Assembly: GCA_021323535.1 (NCBI GenBank)
Contig: JAJONO010000035.1
Span: forward strand, 1-64,000
DNA from: Bacteroidota bacterium
Lineage (GTDB): Bacteria > Bacteroidota > Bacteroidia > B-17B0 > Aurantibacillaceae
Length of the DNA stretch: 64,000 nt
Direction of reading: 5' to 3'
This document shows, one piece after another, positions 16,855-25,197 of this stretch. The notes under the pieces were generated by a model. The model saw only the letters and a program-made list of their open reading frames with translations. It did not search any database and was not told where the DNA came from. The first letter of the stretch is position 1, and each line of letters starts with the position of its first letter. The position numbers were made by a program, and so were the translations under genes.

Positions 16855-18682
16855 ATTTCCAAGGTAAAATAAATTCAACAATCGTGCCAGTTATATCCAG
16901 GGGGGATTGGTCACTTCTGTCACTTATTTTAAAGTAATATTGGATTCTCATATTTTTGCATAACAACTCCAGACGTTTTTTTGTGATATCAATTCCTGAG
17001 GATTGATGTGCGGGACTGTTTACTTTTAATTTCATAGACTCATTTATTCCTATTCCATTATCAGTAATAACGCAATATAGCGCTTTTTCGTATAATCTGA
17101 AAGAGACCGTTATCTCTCCGGGTACGTTTTCCGGAAGATTTTTAAGACCATGTTTGATCGAGTTTTCGAGGTGCGGCTGAATGAGCATTGGCGGAACCAG
17201 TATGCCGCCAAGGCTCTGCTTATCATACTGAAAAGAAAAGTTCATGAGCCTGTTCATTCTGATGGCCTCCAATTCAAGATAAGAATTAAGCACATCAATT
17301 TCTTCCTCAAGAAAAATATAATCTTTTCTCGAATTATCCAATGTTCTTCGCATTAAATTTGAAAATAACGAAAGATACTTGGCCGCTTTTATGGGAGTTT
17401 CAGATAATACAAAAGACTGTATTGTGCTTAACGAATTAAACATAAAATGAGGATTCATCTGGCTTCGCAGTAATTTATGTTCAAGCTCAATATTTGTTTT
17501 TTCACTTTTTAATTTCTGATACGTGTTCCTGAACAGGAGAACAAAAACAAGACCAAGTCCAATGATAACGATTAACAGGATGCGGCCCCGGGAGTTCTTT
17601 ACTTCCAGTTCAAGTACTTTATTCTTTTCATTCAGTAATTCGTTTTCTTTTTCTTTTTCATGGTTCCGGAGTTTTATCTGCGCATCTGCCAGGGCTTCGT
17701 TAAATGAAACAGCGTTAAGACTGTCCCTAAGTTTTTGTTTGGCTTCAAGGTAAAATATCTTTTTATTACTGTTTCCAAGTTTCGTGTAAAGATCAATGTA
17801 TTTATCGTACACTTTTACAAGAGTTAGCTGATCGTTCATCTTTCTTGCCATTTTCTCGGCCTGTTGTATGAATACCAAAGCACTGTCGGTTCTGTCCTGT
17901 TTTATAAGAAGAGAAGCAAGCCCTTCTCTGCAGGCGCTAATATCTATATGGCTATTGAGATCCTTAGAAATAGTAAGTGCTTTGCTGTAAAAATCGCGTG
18001 CTTTTGTAACATCACCCATAATGTTATAAGTTTTACCAAGGCTTTGAAGCGCCCTTGCCTTCATCCATGGCACACCCTCCACACTGATACGCTCCAGGGC
18101 ATTATTAAAATACTCAATAGCAGCTTTCGGTTTATTTCTTTTTAAACTGATGCTTCCCATAATAAGATTCATCTTGCTATAAATGTATTTTCGTTTTCTT
18201 TCTTCCAGGGTATTATAATATCCTTCTGTTTTTTTTAGGTGTATCAGCGTATTGGTTGTATCATCGGAAGCCAGGAAAGCTTCGGTCAATCTTACATTCA
18301 TTCGCATGAGTCCCTCCACATCTTTTGATCCTTCCATTAATTGGAGCCCTTTAATCAGGTACTTGATTTGTTCTGCATAATTTCCAAGTTGCGATTCAAT
18401 CTCGGCCAGGTTAGCATACGCAACTCCCTGGAACCTTAGTCTTTTCGTTTTAATTCCATATTCAAGCATTATGTTAGCATACCTCTTCGCCGAATCGGTG
18501 TTGTTTGTAGCATAATACACCGTTAGAATCTGTAAGGTTTTCATTTTCGTTGAATCATTTAGAGTAGTATGGATGACATGTTTCATACTGTCTGTAAATG
18601 ACATTTGAGCTTTAATGAAGGTGCAAACAAAAAATAAGATTGTCACGAATACAATCCGCAAGGAGATAAATATCGGGTTCAT
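16829..18682 (-). CDS. TPR-containing LytS-type sensor histidine kinase
   Basis: A 617-aa protein. A signal peptide (MNPIFISLRIVFVTILFFVCTFIKAQ) is followed by about six TPR-like repeats in the periplasm (residues 50-310, e.g. KPKAAIEYFNNALERI, GDVTKARDFYSKALTIS). A coiled coil and one transmembrane helix (about 367-384, RILLIVIIGLGLVFVLLF) follow. The His_kinase domain has the phosphoacceptor His412 in LLRSQMNPHFMFNSLSTIQ, and the ATPase domain has HLENSIKHGLKN and ITDNGIGI. It is co-transcribed and overlaps with its LytTR regulator. The signal is unknown; a periplasmic TPR sensor binding a protein or peptide is an inference. Confidence 0.9.
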   Translation of the reverse strand: MNPIFISLRIVFVTILFFVCTFIKAQMSFTDSMKHVIHTTLNDSTKMKTLQILTVYYATNNTDSAKRYANIMLEYGIKTKRLRFQGVAYANLAEIESQLGNYAEQIKYLIKGLQLMEGSKDVEGLMRMNVRLTEAFLASDDTTNTLIHLKKTEGYYNTLEERKRKYIYSKMNLIMGSISLKRNKPKAAIEYFNNALERISVEGVPWMKARALQSLGKTYNIMGDVTKARDFYSKALTISKDLNSHIDISACREGLASLLIKQDRTDSALVFIQQAEKMARKMNDQLTLVKVYDKYIDLYTKLGNSNKKIFYLEAKQKLRDSLNAVSFNEALADAQIKLRNHEKEKENELLNEKNKVLELEVKNSRGRILLIVIIGLGLVFVLLFRNTYQKLKSEKTNIELEHKLLRSQMNPHFMFNSLSTIQSFVLSETPIKAAKYLSLFSNLMRRTLDNSRKDYIFLEEEIDVLNSYLELEAIRMNRLMNFSFQYDKQSLGGILVPPMLIQPHLENSIKHGLKNLPENVPGEITVSFRLYEKALYCVITDNGIGINESMKLKVNSPAHQSSGIDITKKRLELLCKNMRIQYYFKISDRSDQSPLDITGTIVEFILPWKYETKGSHS

Positions 18683-18939
18683 GTTCAGTTAAGTTCGTGT
18701 TGGTATGGGCAAGATCTAAAGATAAATTTATTTTCGGTTGCAGGAAACGATTTGTAATGAACGTTGTCAATTATGTAACGAACGGATAATAGCTAAAAAA
18801 GCTCTTTTTGACATGTATCAGCCGATTTTACCAAGAAATAAAATAACCTCACCAAGTATCCTCCATATCATACCAAAGGATAGCTTACCGGATTTATGCA
18901 ATATGTGAAACATATATTTGATTCCATTAAAACAAAACT
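18683..18939. other. Divergent intergenic region between two signalling/export operons
   Basis: 257 bp between divergent genes, so it must carry promoters in both directions. I see no TAnnTTTG match that I would call and no repeat or hairpin. It is the most plausible place for LytTR binding sites, but no paired direct repeats are obvious by eye. Confidence 0.4.
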
Positions 18940-19641
18940 ATGAAAACAAAAACTACATTTTACAAATCATCCGGATCACATGCGCTAAGGGTCATTGCCT
19001 GCAGTGTGCTTATGCTGTTCGTTTCCGGAGCATGGGCCAACAATGGTATTGAGATAACCGGCGAGCCCGACAGCGTGAAGGCAACTTCGGTTAAAACCAA
19101 TGCTTCCACCATGTCAGAACAAACATTAAAACAAAACGCTTCTGCGCGAGAAGACAACCAGGAGTATGGGGCAGGCCCGGCAGCTACCATTCAATCGCTT
19201 ATGTTACCAGGCTGGGGACTATACTCATGCAGCCGCGGACCAACACGCAAGGCTTATTTTCTTTTAACTCCTTTAAGCTATGGTTTGATCATTTATGGTT
19301 TCGGTCAGAAAATAAAATCCAACAAGCAGTATAAAGAATACCAGAACACAAAAGACCAGAAAACAATGGATGATGCCCTCGAAAAAGCTTATGATGCGCG
19401 CCAGTCTTTTCTGAATTGTGTTGGAGCAGGAGTAGGTATTTATGTTTTCCAGGTAGGTACAACTTACATCTGGGGACGATATAACGACATTTACAGGGCC
19501 CGCGCTAACGACTGGAAACAAAATGTGGCGTTCAATGTAGCTCCTTATTACGATTGGACCAGCAAATCGTGCAAGATCAACACAAGTATTGGTTTTACAT
19601 TTAACAACACCAAAAAAAGAGAATTCAAAAATCCTTTTTAA
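18940..19641 (+). CDS. Exported protein of unknown function with two hydrophobic segments
   Basis: A 233-aa protein. Residues 16-34 are a signal peptide (LRVIACSVLMLFVSGAWA), followed by a low-complexity Ser/Thr/Ala linker. A conserved-looking block IQSLMLPGWGLYSCSRGPTRKAYFLLTPLSYGLIIYGFG (residues 85-123) contains a PGWG turn and a hydrophobic hairpin, loosely like DUF5683-type proteins. A second hydrophobic stretch is FLNCVGAGVGIYVFQVGTTYIWG. The end (CKINTSIGFTFNNTKKREFKNPF) looks like a final outer-membrane strand. It is first of three genes spaced 19 and 23 nt apart, so they form an operon. I do not recognise a function. Confidence 0.65.
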   Translation: MKTKTTFYKSSGSHALRVIACSVLMLFVSGAWANNGIEITGEPDSVKATSVKTNASTMSEQTLKQNASAREDNQEYGAGPAATIQSLMLPGWGLYSCSRGPTRKAYFLLTPLSYGLIIYGFGQKIKSNKQYKEYQNTKDQKTMDDALEKAYDARQSFLNCVGAGVGIYVFQVGTTYIWGRYNDIYRARANDWKQNVAFNVAPYYDWTSKSCKINTSIGFTFNNTKKREFKNPF

Positions 19642-19660
19642 TTATTAAAAACAGAAAAAC

Positions 19661-20221
19661 ATGAAAAAAATTAAAAACATGATAATAACAAAAAAGACAT
19701 TCGCTCTTTTTGTTTTAGCTTCTCTGGTGCTTGGTTTCTCAGGATGTAAAAAAGCAACAGAATACGTACCGGATAATATCTACGATCGTAATTATAAAGG
19801 AACACGCAATGGTGGCTTTACTTTTTCGGCCTCTATTGTGCATGAAACGCAAGCCCCGGCAGACGGTTTGGTTGGAGATGGAGAATTTGTATATTATAAA
19901 GTGGTGATTAGCTCTACCGGTCCTGATCCTGTTTCTTATCAGCCCTCCTTTAAATTTACACACAATTATACAGGCTCAGGAATGAGCTTTAGTCAGAGTG
20001 CTTCCGGGCCACAAGGCGATGTGGTAAATGGCTTTCTTATTGAGCCGAATACTACTGTTTTTCCAACCTACGGAACCATTTCAGGAAAGGCTTATTCTTT
20101 CCGACTTGGAAAAGTATCGAGTTGGGTTGTTTCAGGTACGCAGATTACTGTTACCTGCAAGGGATACGACTCAGAATACAATGAAATAGTGCTTGGATCT
20201 TTTGTTGCAACTATTCAATAA
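19661..20221 (+). CDS. Lipoprotein of unknown function
   Basis: A 186-aa protein. A longish N-terminus (MKKIKNMIITKK) leads to a lipobox LVLGFSGC (Cys29), so it should be lipidated. The mature part is Gly/Ser/Thr-rich beta structure (GGFTFSASIVHETQAPADGLVGDGEFVYYKVVISSTGPDPVSY..., FVATIQ) with no named domain. It sits between two exported proteins in a three-gene operon and is flanked on both sides by LytTR two-component systems, so an envelope role is likely. A start six codons downstream (MIITKKTF) is possible. Confidence 0.65.
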   Translation: MKKIKNMIITKKTFALFVLASLVLGFSGCKKATEYVPDNIYDRNYKGTRNGGFTFSASIVHETQAPADGLVGDGEFVYYKVVISSTGPDPVSYQPSFKFTHNYTGSGMSFSQSASGPQGDVVNGFLIEPNTTVFPTYGTISGKAYSFRLGKVSSWVVSGTQITVTCKGYDSEYNEIVLGSFVATIQ

Positions 20222-20244
20222 TATTAATTAGTAAAATAAATCAA

Positions 20245-20898
20245 ATGAAAAAAATAAACACTCTGATTATATCCCTGTTCACGTTATTTGCTGTAACAGA
20301 AGCTTCGGCGCAGTTCTCGGGACGCGACGGAAAAAACCTCAAAGATTGCGATTGCAATAAAATGCTCGATTCGCTTAATGTAACATTCCAGGTTCCCAAC
20401 AGCGTATCGGCTTACGATATCATTGGTTTTCAGGTGAGCCTCGATGGAAAAAGCATTGGCTACGTTTCGTATTACGCGAACCGACTCAATGCCGGAGAAG
20501 CATACACATTTAATATGCTTAGTCCAACAACAAAGGGACAACAGATCTTTCCGGGTACAGAATACGGGAAATTCAAGGGTTCCGACATGAACATTGACTA
20601 TGCTGAAATGTGCGAGGCAGGTAAGGGTACGAGCAAATTAAAAGGCCAGGTTATAGGTATTAAAATGGTTGGAACCAAAACCGAATATAAGTACGAAGGA
20701 AATGGAGTTATCACTGCAAAAACACATAAGCTGTATGATGGAGGAACCAATCTTTCTACGACTTCTGAAGTGAACGTTAAACAACATGCTAAAGTAAGAG
20801 GCAAAATGCTCGGTTATTTTGGAGGTGTAGGCGCGGCGATTATTGCGGGTGTAGCCTGTTATATGACCACCGGAATTCTTAATCCAAGGCACAATTAA
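20245..20898 (+). CDS. Exported protein of unknown function
   Basis: A 217-aa protein with signal peptide MKKINTLIISLFTLFAVTEASAQ. It contains a cysteine-rich CDCNKML motif close to the mature N-terminus, a central region (SVSAYDIIGFQVSLDGKSIGYVSYYANRLNAGEAYTFNML) and a C-terminal hydrophobic helix (GYFGGVGAAIIAGVACYMTTGIL, about 191-213) that could anchor it in a membrane. No family is recognised. It is the last gene of the three-gene set and has a terminator 20 nt downstream. Confidence 0.65.
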   Translation: MKKINTLIISLFTLFAVTEASAQFSGRDGKNLKDCDCNKMLDSLNVTFQVPNSVSAYDIIGFQVSLDGKSIGYVSYYANRLNAGEAYTFNMLSPTTKGQQIFPGTEYGKFKGSDMNIDYAEMCEAGKGTSKLKGQVIGIKMVGTKTEYKYEGNGVITAKTHKLYDGGTNLSTTSEVNVKQHAKVRGKMLGYFGGVGAAIIAGVACYMTTGILNPRHN

Positions 20899-20916
20899 TT
20901 TTCATGTGACCACAAG

Positions 20917-20950
20917 AAAGGAGTCGGTTTGGTGGCTGGCTCCTTTTTTA
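20917..20950 (+). terminator. Rho-independent terminator of the three-gene exported set
   Basis: AAAGGAG (20917-20923) pairs with CTCCTTT (20940-20946) around a GC-rich 16-nt loop region, followed by a T-run. Confidence 0.7.
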
Positions 20951-21038
20951 AAAACAAGATTTACAGACTCCTCCACAAAAAATAAAAATAATTTAAGGGA
21001 TTATTGGATAAAAGAATTAATTTCAAAGAGATAATTAG

Positions 21039-22991
21039 ATGAAAGTTCTTGCTCCAATATTAAAAAGATGTCTTCTTTTCGTACTTCTTCTTTCTGCCGC
21101 GCATCTTAATGCACAATTGGTAGATAGCCTTGAGGCTGAATTAAAAAAATGCACCGACCAGAAAAAGAGGACCGACCTCTTAAACGAGCTTTCGTGGCAA
21201 TACTCTTATACAGATACAAAAAAAGCAGTGAGATATGCCGAAGACGCCGGTAAGTTATCAGCCTCACTCAATTATGCTGTAGGAAAAGAAACTTCCATAA
21301 AACACCTCGCGCAGGCATACATGATGATGGGAAATTATCCTGAAGCTGAAAAGCTGGATAAAAAACTCATTGCTATTCATGAAAAGAACAATAACGTTGT
21401 TGAACTTGGAAAAATTCATAATAATATTTCTGTCATTTATAACAGAGTAGGAAAGTACGGTGAGGCGATGAATCACATGCTTCTTTCAAAAAAATATTTT
21501 GAACTGTTACATGATACCGATCGTATTTCAATGATGTATGTAGCCATTGGTAATTGTTACAATCGTCTCCACAATGAAAAAAGCGCATTGGAATGTTTTT
21601 TAAAAGCGGTTAATCTTAAACCGCATGGTAAAGACGCCAATGATATTATTGCATCGGCTTACGTGGCTCTTGGGATAACTTACCTGAACATGAAAGAATT
21701 TTCTCAGGCGAGTGATTATTTCAAGCTGGCAGAAAAATTATATACCCAGACCACGAAAGATAATTCAATGGATTTTAAACTGGCCGATCTGTACTCGAAC
21801 ATTGCTTCCGTTTACATGGATGCCAGTGAGAATGAAACAGCAAAAAAATATCTTAACAGCGCATTTGATACATACAACAGGATGGATGATCCTGAAGGAA
21901 AGGCAACGGTGATCATTTCTCTTGCTTCCATTGAATTTAACCAGGCCTTCGAATTACAAGGAAAACCGCAACAGCAAACTCCTTTTTTATTGAAAGCGCT
22001 GGCGTTATTCGATTCATCGCAGGCAATAACAAAAAGGCGTGGATTAAGAAACCTTGAATCGGAAACATACAAACGTAAATCAGATGCGCTTTACCTTTTA
22101 AAACGTAATGATAGCGCCCTGTGGTATTATCATAAACACATTGTACTCAGAGATTCTCTTCAATCGATAGAACTCGAACTCAAGATCAATGAAATGAATC
22201 TTGAATACGAAACCGAAAAAAAAGAAAAGGAAATTGCCATCCTTGAAAAAAATAACATAGAAGTAAATGCCCTGGCACAAAGCCGTAAGACCACTATTAT
22301 TCTTGTTATTTCTGTTACAGTGGTACTCATTCTTATTTTAGTGATACTGTTTTTACGGGATAAAAGTCATAAACGTCAGCAGGAAGTTGAATTCGCGATG
22401 AAAAAAACAGAGCTGGAACAAAAGGCTCTCAGGGCACAAATGAACCCGCATTTCCTGTTTAACAGTCTTAACAGCATACAACGCATGTTCATTGAAGGAA
22501 AAACGGACATTGCCAATGAAGTAATGGCCGATTTCAGTAGTCTTCTTCGTCGTATTCTTAACAACAGTGCCAAATCAAAGATCAGTTTAAAGGAAGAAAT
22601 TGATACACTTGAGTTGTATCTTGATATTGAAAAGATACGATGCGATAATTGTTTCTCCTATATCATTGAGCTGGATGATAACATCGACAGGTTTAGCTGT
22701 TTTGTTCCTCCACTGGTGATTCAGCCTTTTGTTGAGAACGCCATCTGGCATGGTGTGCTTCCTATTAAGCAGGAAGGAGTTATTACTATTTCGATAATGT
22801 ATGGCCAGGATCCTGAAACGCTGTTATGTACCGTGGAAGATAACGGAAAGGGAATAGATGTGAATAAGATGGGATCGCAGGATTCTAAAGGCATACAGAT
22901 CACAGAACAGCGCCTTGGAACAAAAGTAGTTTTTGAGCGCCCGGAAAAAGGCGGAACAAGAGTAAAAATAATTATACCTTTAATATCATGA
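21039..22991 (+). CDS. TPR-containing LytS-type sensor histidine kinase
   Basis: A 650-aa protein. A signal peptide (CLLFVLLLSAAHLNAQ) is followed by seven or so TPR-like repeats to residue 380 (e.g. GNYPEAEKLDKKLIAIHEKNNN, NEKSALECFLKAVNL, KEFSQASDYFKLAEKLY). One transmembrane helix (about 418-439) follows. The kinase domain has His471 in LRAQMNPHFLFNSLNSIQR, and the ATPase domain has PFVENAIWHGVL and VEDNGKGID. The stop codon overlaps the next gene's ATG (ATGA, 22988-22991). It has the same architecture as the kinase at 16829-18682 but only patchy sequence likeness, so these are paralogous systems. Confidence 0.9.
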   Translation: MKVLAPILKRCLLFVLLLSAAHLNAQLVDSLEAELKKCTDQKKRTDLLNELSWQYSYTDTKKAVRYAEDAGKLSASLNYAVGKETSIKHLAQAYMMMGNYPEAEKLDKKLIAIHEKNNNVVELGKIHNNISVIYNRVGKYGEAMNHMLLSKKYFELLHDTDRISMMYVAIGNCYNRLHNEKSALECFLKAVNLKPHGKDANDIIASAYVALGITYLNMKEFSQASDYFKLAEKLYTQTTKDNSMDFKLADLYSNIASVYMDASENETAKKYLNSAFDTYNRMDDPEGKATVIISLASIEFNQAFELQGKPQQQTPFLLKALALFDSSQAITKRRGLRNLESETYKRKSDALYLLKRNDSALWYYHKHIVLRDSLQSIELELKINEMNLEYETEKKEKEIAILEKNNIEVNALAQSRKTTIILVISVTVVLILILVILFLRDKSHKRQQEVEFAMKKTELEQKALRAQMNPHFLFNSLNSIQRMFIEGKTDIANEVMADFSSLLRRILNNSAKSKISLKEEIDTLELYLDIEKIRCDNCFSYIIELDDNIDRFSCFVPPLVIQPFVENAIWHGVLPIKQEGVITISIMYGQDPETLLCTVEDNGKGIDVNKMGSQDSKGIQITEQRLGTKVVFERPEKGGTRVKIIIPLIS

Positions 22992-23734
22992 TAAGTGCAG
23001 TAATAATCGATGATGAAAAAGATGCGCGTTTTCTTTTGCGTAATCAACTCTCAAAAAATTTCGACCAGGAAATTGAAATTCTTGGCGAAGCCGATAGTGT
23101 TGAAGCAGGCATCAAACTCATAAAAAGCGCAAAACCGGAAGTAGTTTTCCTTGATATCAAAATGCCTTCGGGTACAGGTTTTGATATTCTGCAACAGCTT
23201 GAGGAGATAAATTTTGAAGTGGTATTCATTACGGCTCACGATGATTATGCAGTAAAAGCTTTTCAGTTCAGCGCCTTTGGATACCTTTTAAAACCTATTA
23301 AAACAAGTGAGCTAAAAGCCCTGGTAGAGAAATTGGATAGCCATATTCAGATGCTGAAACGGGGCAATGACCAGCGTTTTAAAGTACTCATTGAAAATTA
23401 TGGCGATGATCGTAAGATCAAAAAACTGGTTGTTACCAATATGGAAGGGTTCCAGATCCTCAACATCGAAGGAATTATAAGACTTGAAGGCGATAGGAAC
23501 TACACACATTTTATAATGGCCGACAATAAAAAAATTACCACAAGCAAAACCATTGGTGAATACGAAGAGCTTCTTAATGAATATGGTTTTTACCGTATCC
23601 ATCAGAGCACCATTATTAATCTTCGCCACGTAAAAGGATACAAAAAAGGTGATGAAGAAGTGGAAATGGCCGATGGCAAACTTGTAAAGCTCAGCCGCTA
23701 CAGAAAGGCCGATTTTGTGAAACGGTTCATTTAG
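22988..23734 (+). CDS. LytTR-family response regulator
   Basis: A 248-aa protein. The receiver has Asp8-Asp9, phosphoacceptor Asp56 (VVFLDIKMPSGTG), ITAHDDYA, and Lys in YLLKPIKTSEL. The LytTR domain follows (LVVTNMEGFQILNIEGIIRLEGDRNYTHF, GFYRIHQSTIINLRHVKGYKKG). It overlaps the upstream kinase by 4 nt (ATGA), the classic sign of translational coupling. The targets are unknown; the adjacent exported operon is the nearest candidate. Confidence 0.9.
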   Translation: MISAVIIDDEKDARFLLRNQLSKNFDQEIEILGEADSVEAGIKLIKSAKPEVVFLDIKMPSGTGFDILQQLEEINFEVVFITAHDDYAVKAFQFSAFGYLLKPIKTSELKALVEKLDSHIQMLKRGNDQRFKVLIENYGDDRKIKKLVVTNMEGFQILNIEGIIRLEGDRNYTHFIMADNKKITTSKTIGEYEELLNEYGFYRIHQSTIINLRHVKGYKKGDEEVEMADGKLVKLSRYRKADFVKRFI

Positions 23735-23778
23735 TTTCTGGATCCTGATCACGTCATACTCAAACTGACACGACCTTC

Positions 23779-23830
23779 TTCCTGTTTCCTGGCTCTTGCT
23801 TCTAACCCCGGATTCTAGTATCTTCGCTTT
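23779..23830 (+). promoter_or_regulatory. Repeat remnant and promoter-like box before the YjbR gene
   Basis: TTCCTGTTTCCTGGCTCTTG (from 23779) resembles the iterated CCTGGCTC repeat at 841-871. TATCTTCG (23819-23826) differs from TAnnTTTG by one base and ends 4 nt before the ATG at 23831. Confidence 0.4.
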
Positions 23831-24184
23831 ATGACTATCGAAGAATTACAGGCTATCTGTAAAAAATTCAAAGGCGTTACCGAAGATATTAAATGGGAAG
23901 ATCATCTCTGTTTTAACGTGGGCGATAAAATGTTTATTATCACCTCGCCGAATAGCGTTCCTGTTTCAGCTTCTTTTAAAGTAAATGATGAAGAATTTGA
24001 TGAGATATCGTCGCGCAAAGGATTTATGCCGGCGCCTTATCTCGCAAGGTACAAGTGGGTCCACCTGGATGATATCAATCGCCTCACCAAAAAACAATGG
24101 GAGCAATACGCGAAGCAATCGTATGAACTTATTGCTTCAAAGCTTCCGGCAAAAACAAAAAAATCATTAGGGCTAATCAAATAA
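23831..24184 (+). CDS. MmcQ/YjbR-family DNA-binding-like protein
   Basis: A 117-aa cytosolic protein. It matches the family layout: an N-terminal helix (MTIEELQAICKKFKGVTEDIKWEDHLCFNVGDKMF), a central ASFKVNDEEFDEISSRKGFMPAPYLARYKWVHL and a C-terminal helix KKQWEQYAKQSYELIASKLP. The family has a CyaY-like fold and is thought to bind DNA; its function is unproven. It is 2 nt ahead of another small protein in an operon. Confidence 0.85.
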   Translation: MTIEELQAICKKFKGVTEDIKWEDHLCFNVGDKMFIITSPNSVPVSASFKVNDEEFDEISSRKGFMPAPYLARYKWVHLDDINRLTKKQWEQYAKQSYELIASKLPAKTKKSLGLIK

Positions 24185-24186
24185 TT

Positions 24187-24489
24187 ATGAAAGAACAGGA
24201 GTTATATTTAAAGACAGGCAGTGCTATTAAAGACGCAGAAGAAAGCCAGATGTTTGGCAAGCCATGTTTTAAAGTAAACGGAAAAGCTTTTATGTGTTTT
24301 TTTGAAAAATGCATGGTGTTTAAGTTAACAGGAAAGGAACATAAAGAAGCGCTCGCACTTGACGGTTCTCAATTATTTGATCCTTCAAAGAAAGGGCGCG
24401 CCATGAAAGAGTGGGTACAGGTGCCTTTTGATTATTCAGATAAATGGAAAAAATATGCTAAGGCGGCTTACGATTATGTAAAAGGTTGA
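24187..24489 (+). CDS. Small TfoX/YjbR-related protein
   Basis: A 100-aa protein starting 2 nt after the YjbR-family gene. Its core (ESQMFGKPCFKVNGKAFMCFFEKCMVFKLTGKEHKEALALDGSQLFDPSKKGRAMKEWVQVP) resembles the N-terminal TfoX/Sxy fold, the 'MFG...F' pattern, as in many small Bacteroidota proteins. Two cysteines lie close together (positions 27 and 42). The role is unknown; pairing with the upstream protein suggests a shared task. Confidence 0.65.
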   Translation: MKEQELYLKTGSAIKDAEESQMFGKPCFKVNGKAFMCFFEKCMVFKLTGKEHKEALALDGSQLFDPSKKGRAMKEWVQVPFDYSDKWKKYAKAAYDYVKG

Positions 24490-24540
24490 TAAAGTTTTTC
24501 ACGATCTTAATTTTCTGTTAAATGAAAGAATAAAAACAAA

Positions 24541-25170
24541 ATGAATCCTTCCAAAGTCATAGACTGTTATAATAAAACTGCGAAAAAGTACGCTGAAAAA
24601 TACGGAAATGAACTCGAAGGAAAACATCTCGATAAAATTCTTCTCAAAGCTTTTGCTGGAAATAATAAAGGAAGAATGATCGATCTTGGCTGCGGACCAG
24701 GACAAACTACAAAATTTCTTTTCGAAAACGGAGCCATCAATATTCTTGGAACCGATATCTCTTCAGCAATGGTAAAAGTTGCAGGTGAATTAAATCCGCA
24801 GATCAGTTTTTCTGTCGCCGATATGTTACAACTCTCTTTTAAATATGAAGAGTTTAATTCAGCTGTAGCGTTTTATTCCATTGTACATTTTACCGGAGAA
24901 CAATTATCAAAAGCGTTTTCTGAAGTAAACAGAATACTAAAACCAAAAGGACAATTTCTGTTTTCGTTTCATATAGGTGATGAGATCATTCACCAGGAAT
25001 ATTTTTTGGACGAAAAAGCGGATATCGATTTTTATTTTTTTGAAGTGGAGAAAGTACTTGAACTCTTAAAGGAAAATAATTTCACGATCATAGATGTAAT
25101 ACAACGGCACCCTTATGAAGGGGTTGAATATCCAAGCCATAGGGCATATATTACCGTTGAAAAGAAATGA
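24541..25170 (+). CDS. Class I SAM-dependent methyltransferase
   Basis: A 209-aa methyltransferase. Motif I is IDLGCGPGQTTKFLFENGA (residues 43-61), followed by ILGTDISSAMVKVA (motif II region) and ISFSVADMLQLSF (motif III). The later segment FNSAVAFYSIVHFTGEQLSKAFSEVNRILKPKGQFLFSFH is typical of the methyltransferase 11/25 group. It has no signal peptide. The substrate cannot be told from sequence. It begins 51 nt after the TfoX-like gene and may share its transcript. Confidence 0.85.
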   Translation: MNPSKVIDCYNKTAKKYAEKYGNELEGKHLDKILLKAFAGNNKGRMIDLGCGPGQTTKFLFENGAINILGTDISSAMVKVAGELNPQISFSVADMLQLSFKYEEFNSAVAFYSIVHFTGEQLSKAFSEVNRILKPKGQFLFSFHIGDEIIHQEYFLDEKADIDFYFFEVEKVLELLKENNFTIIDVIQRHPYEGVEYPSHRAYITVEKK

Positions 25171-25197
25171 GTTTACTTTTCTTACTAAAAAACAAAT

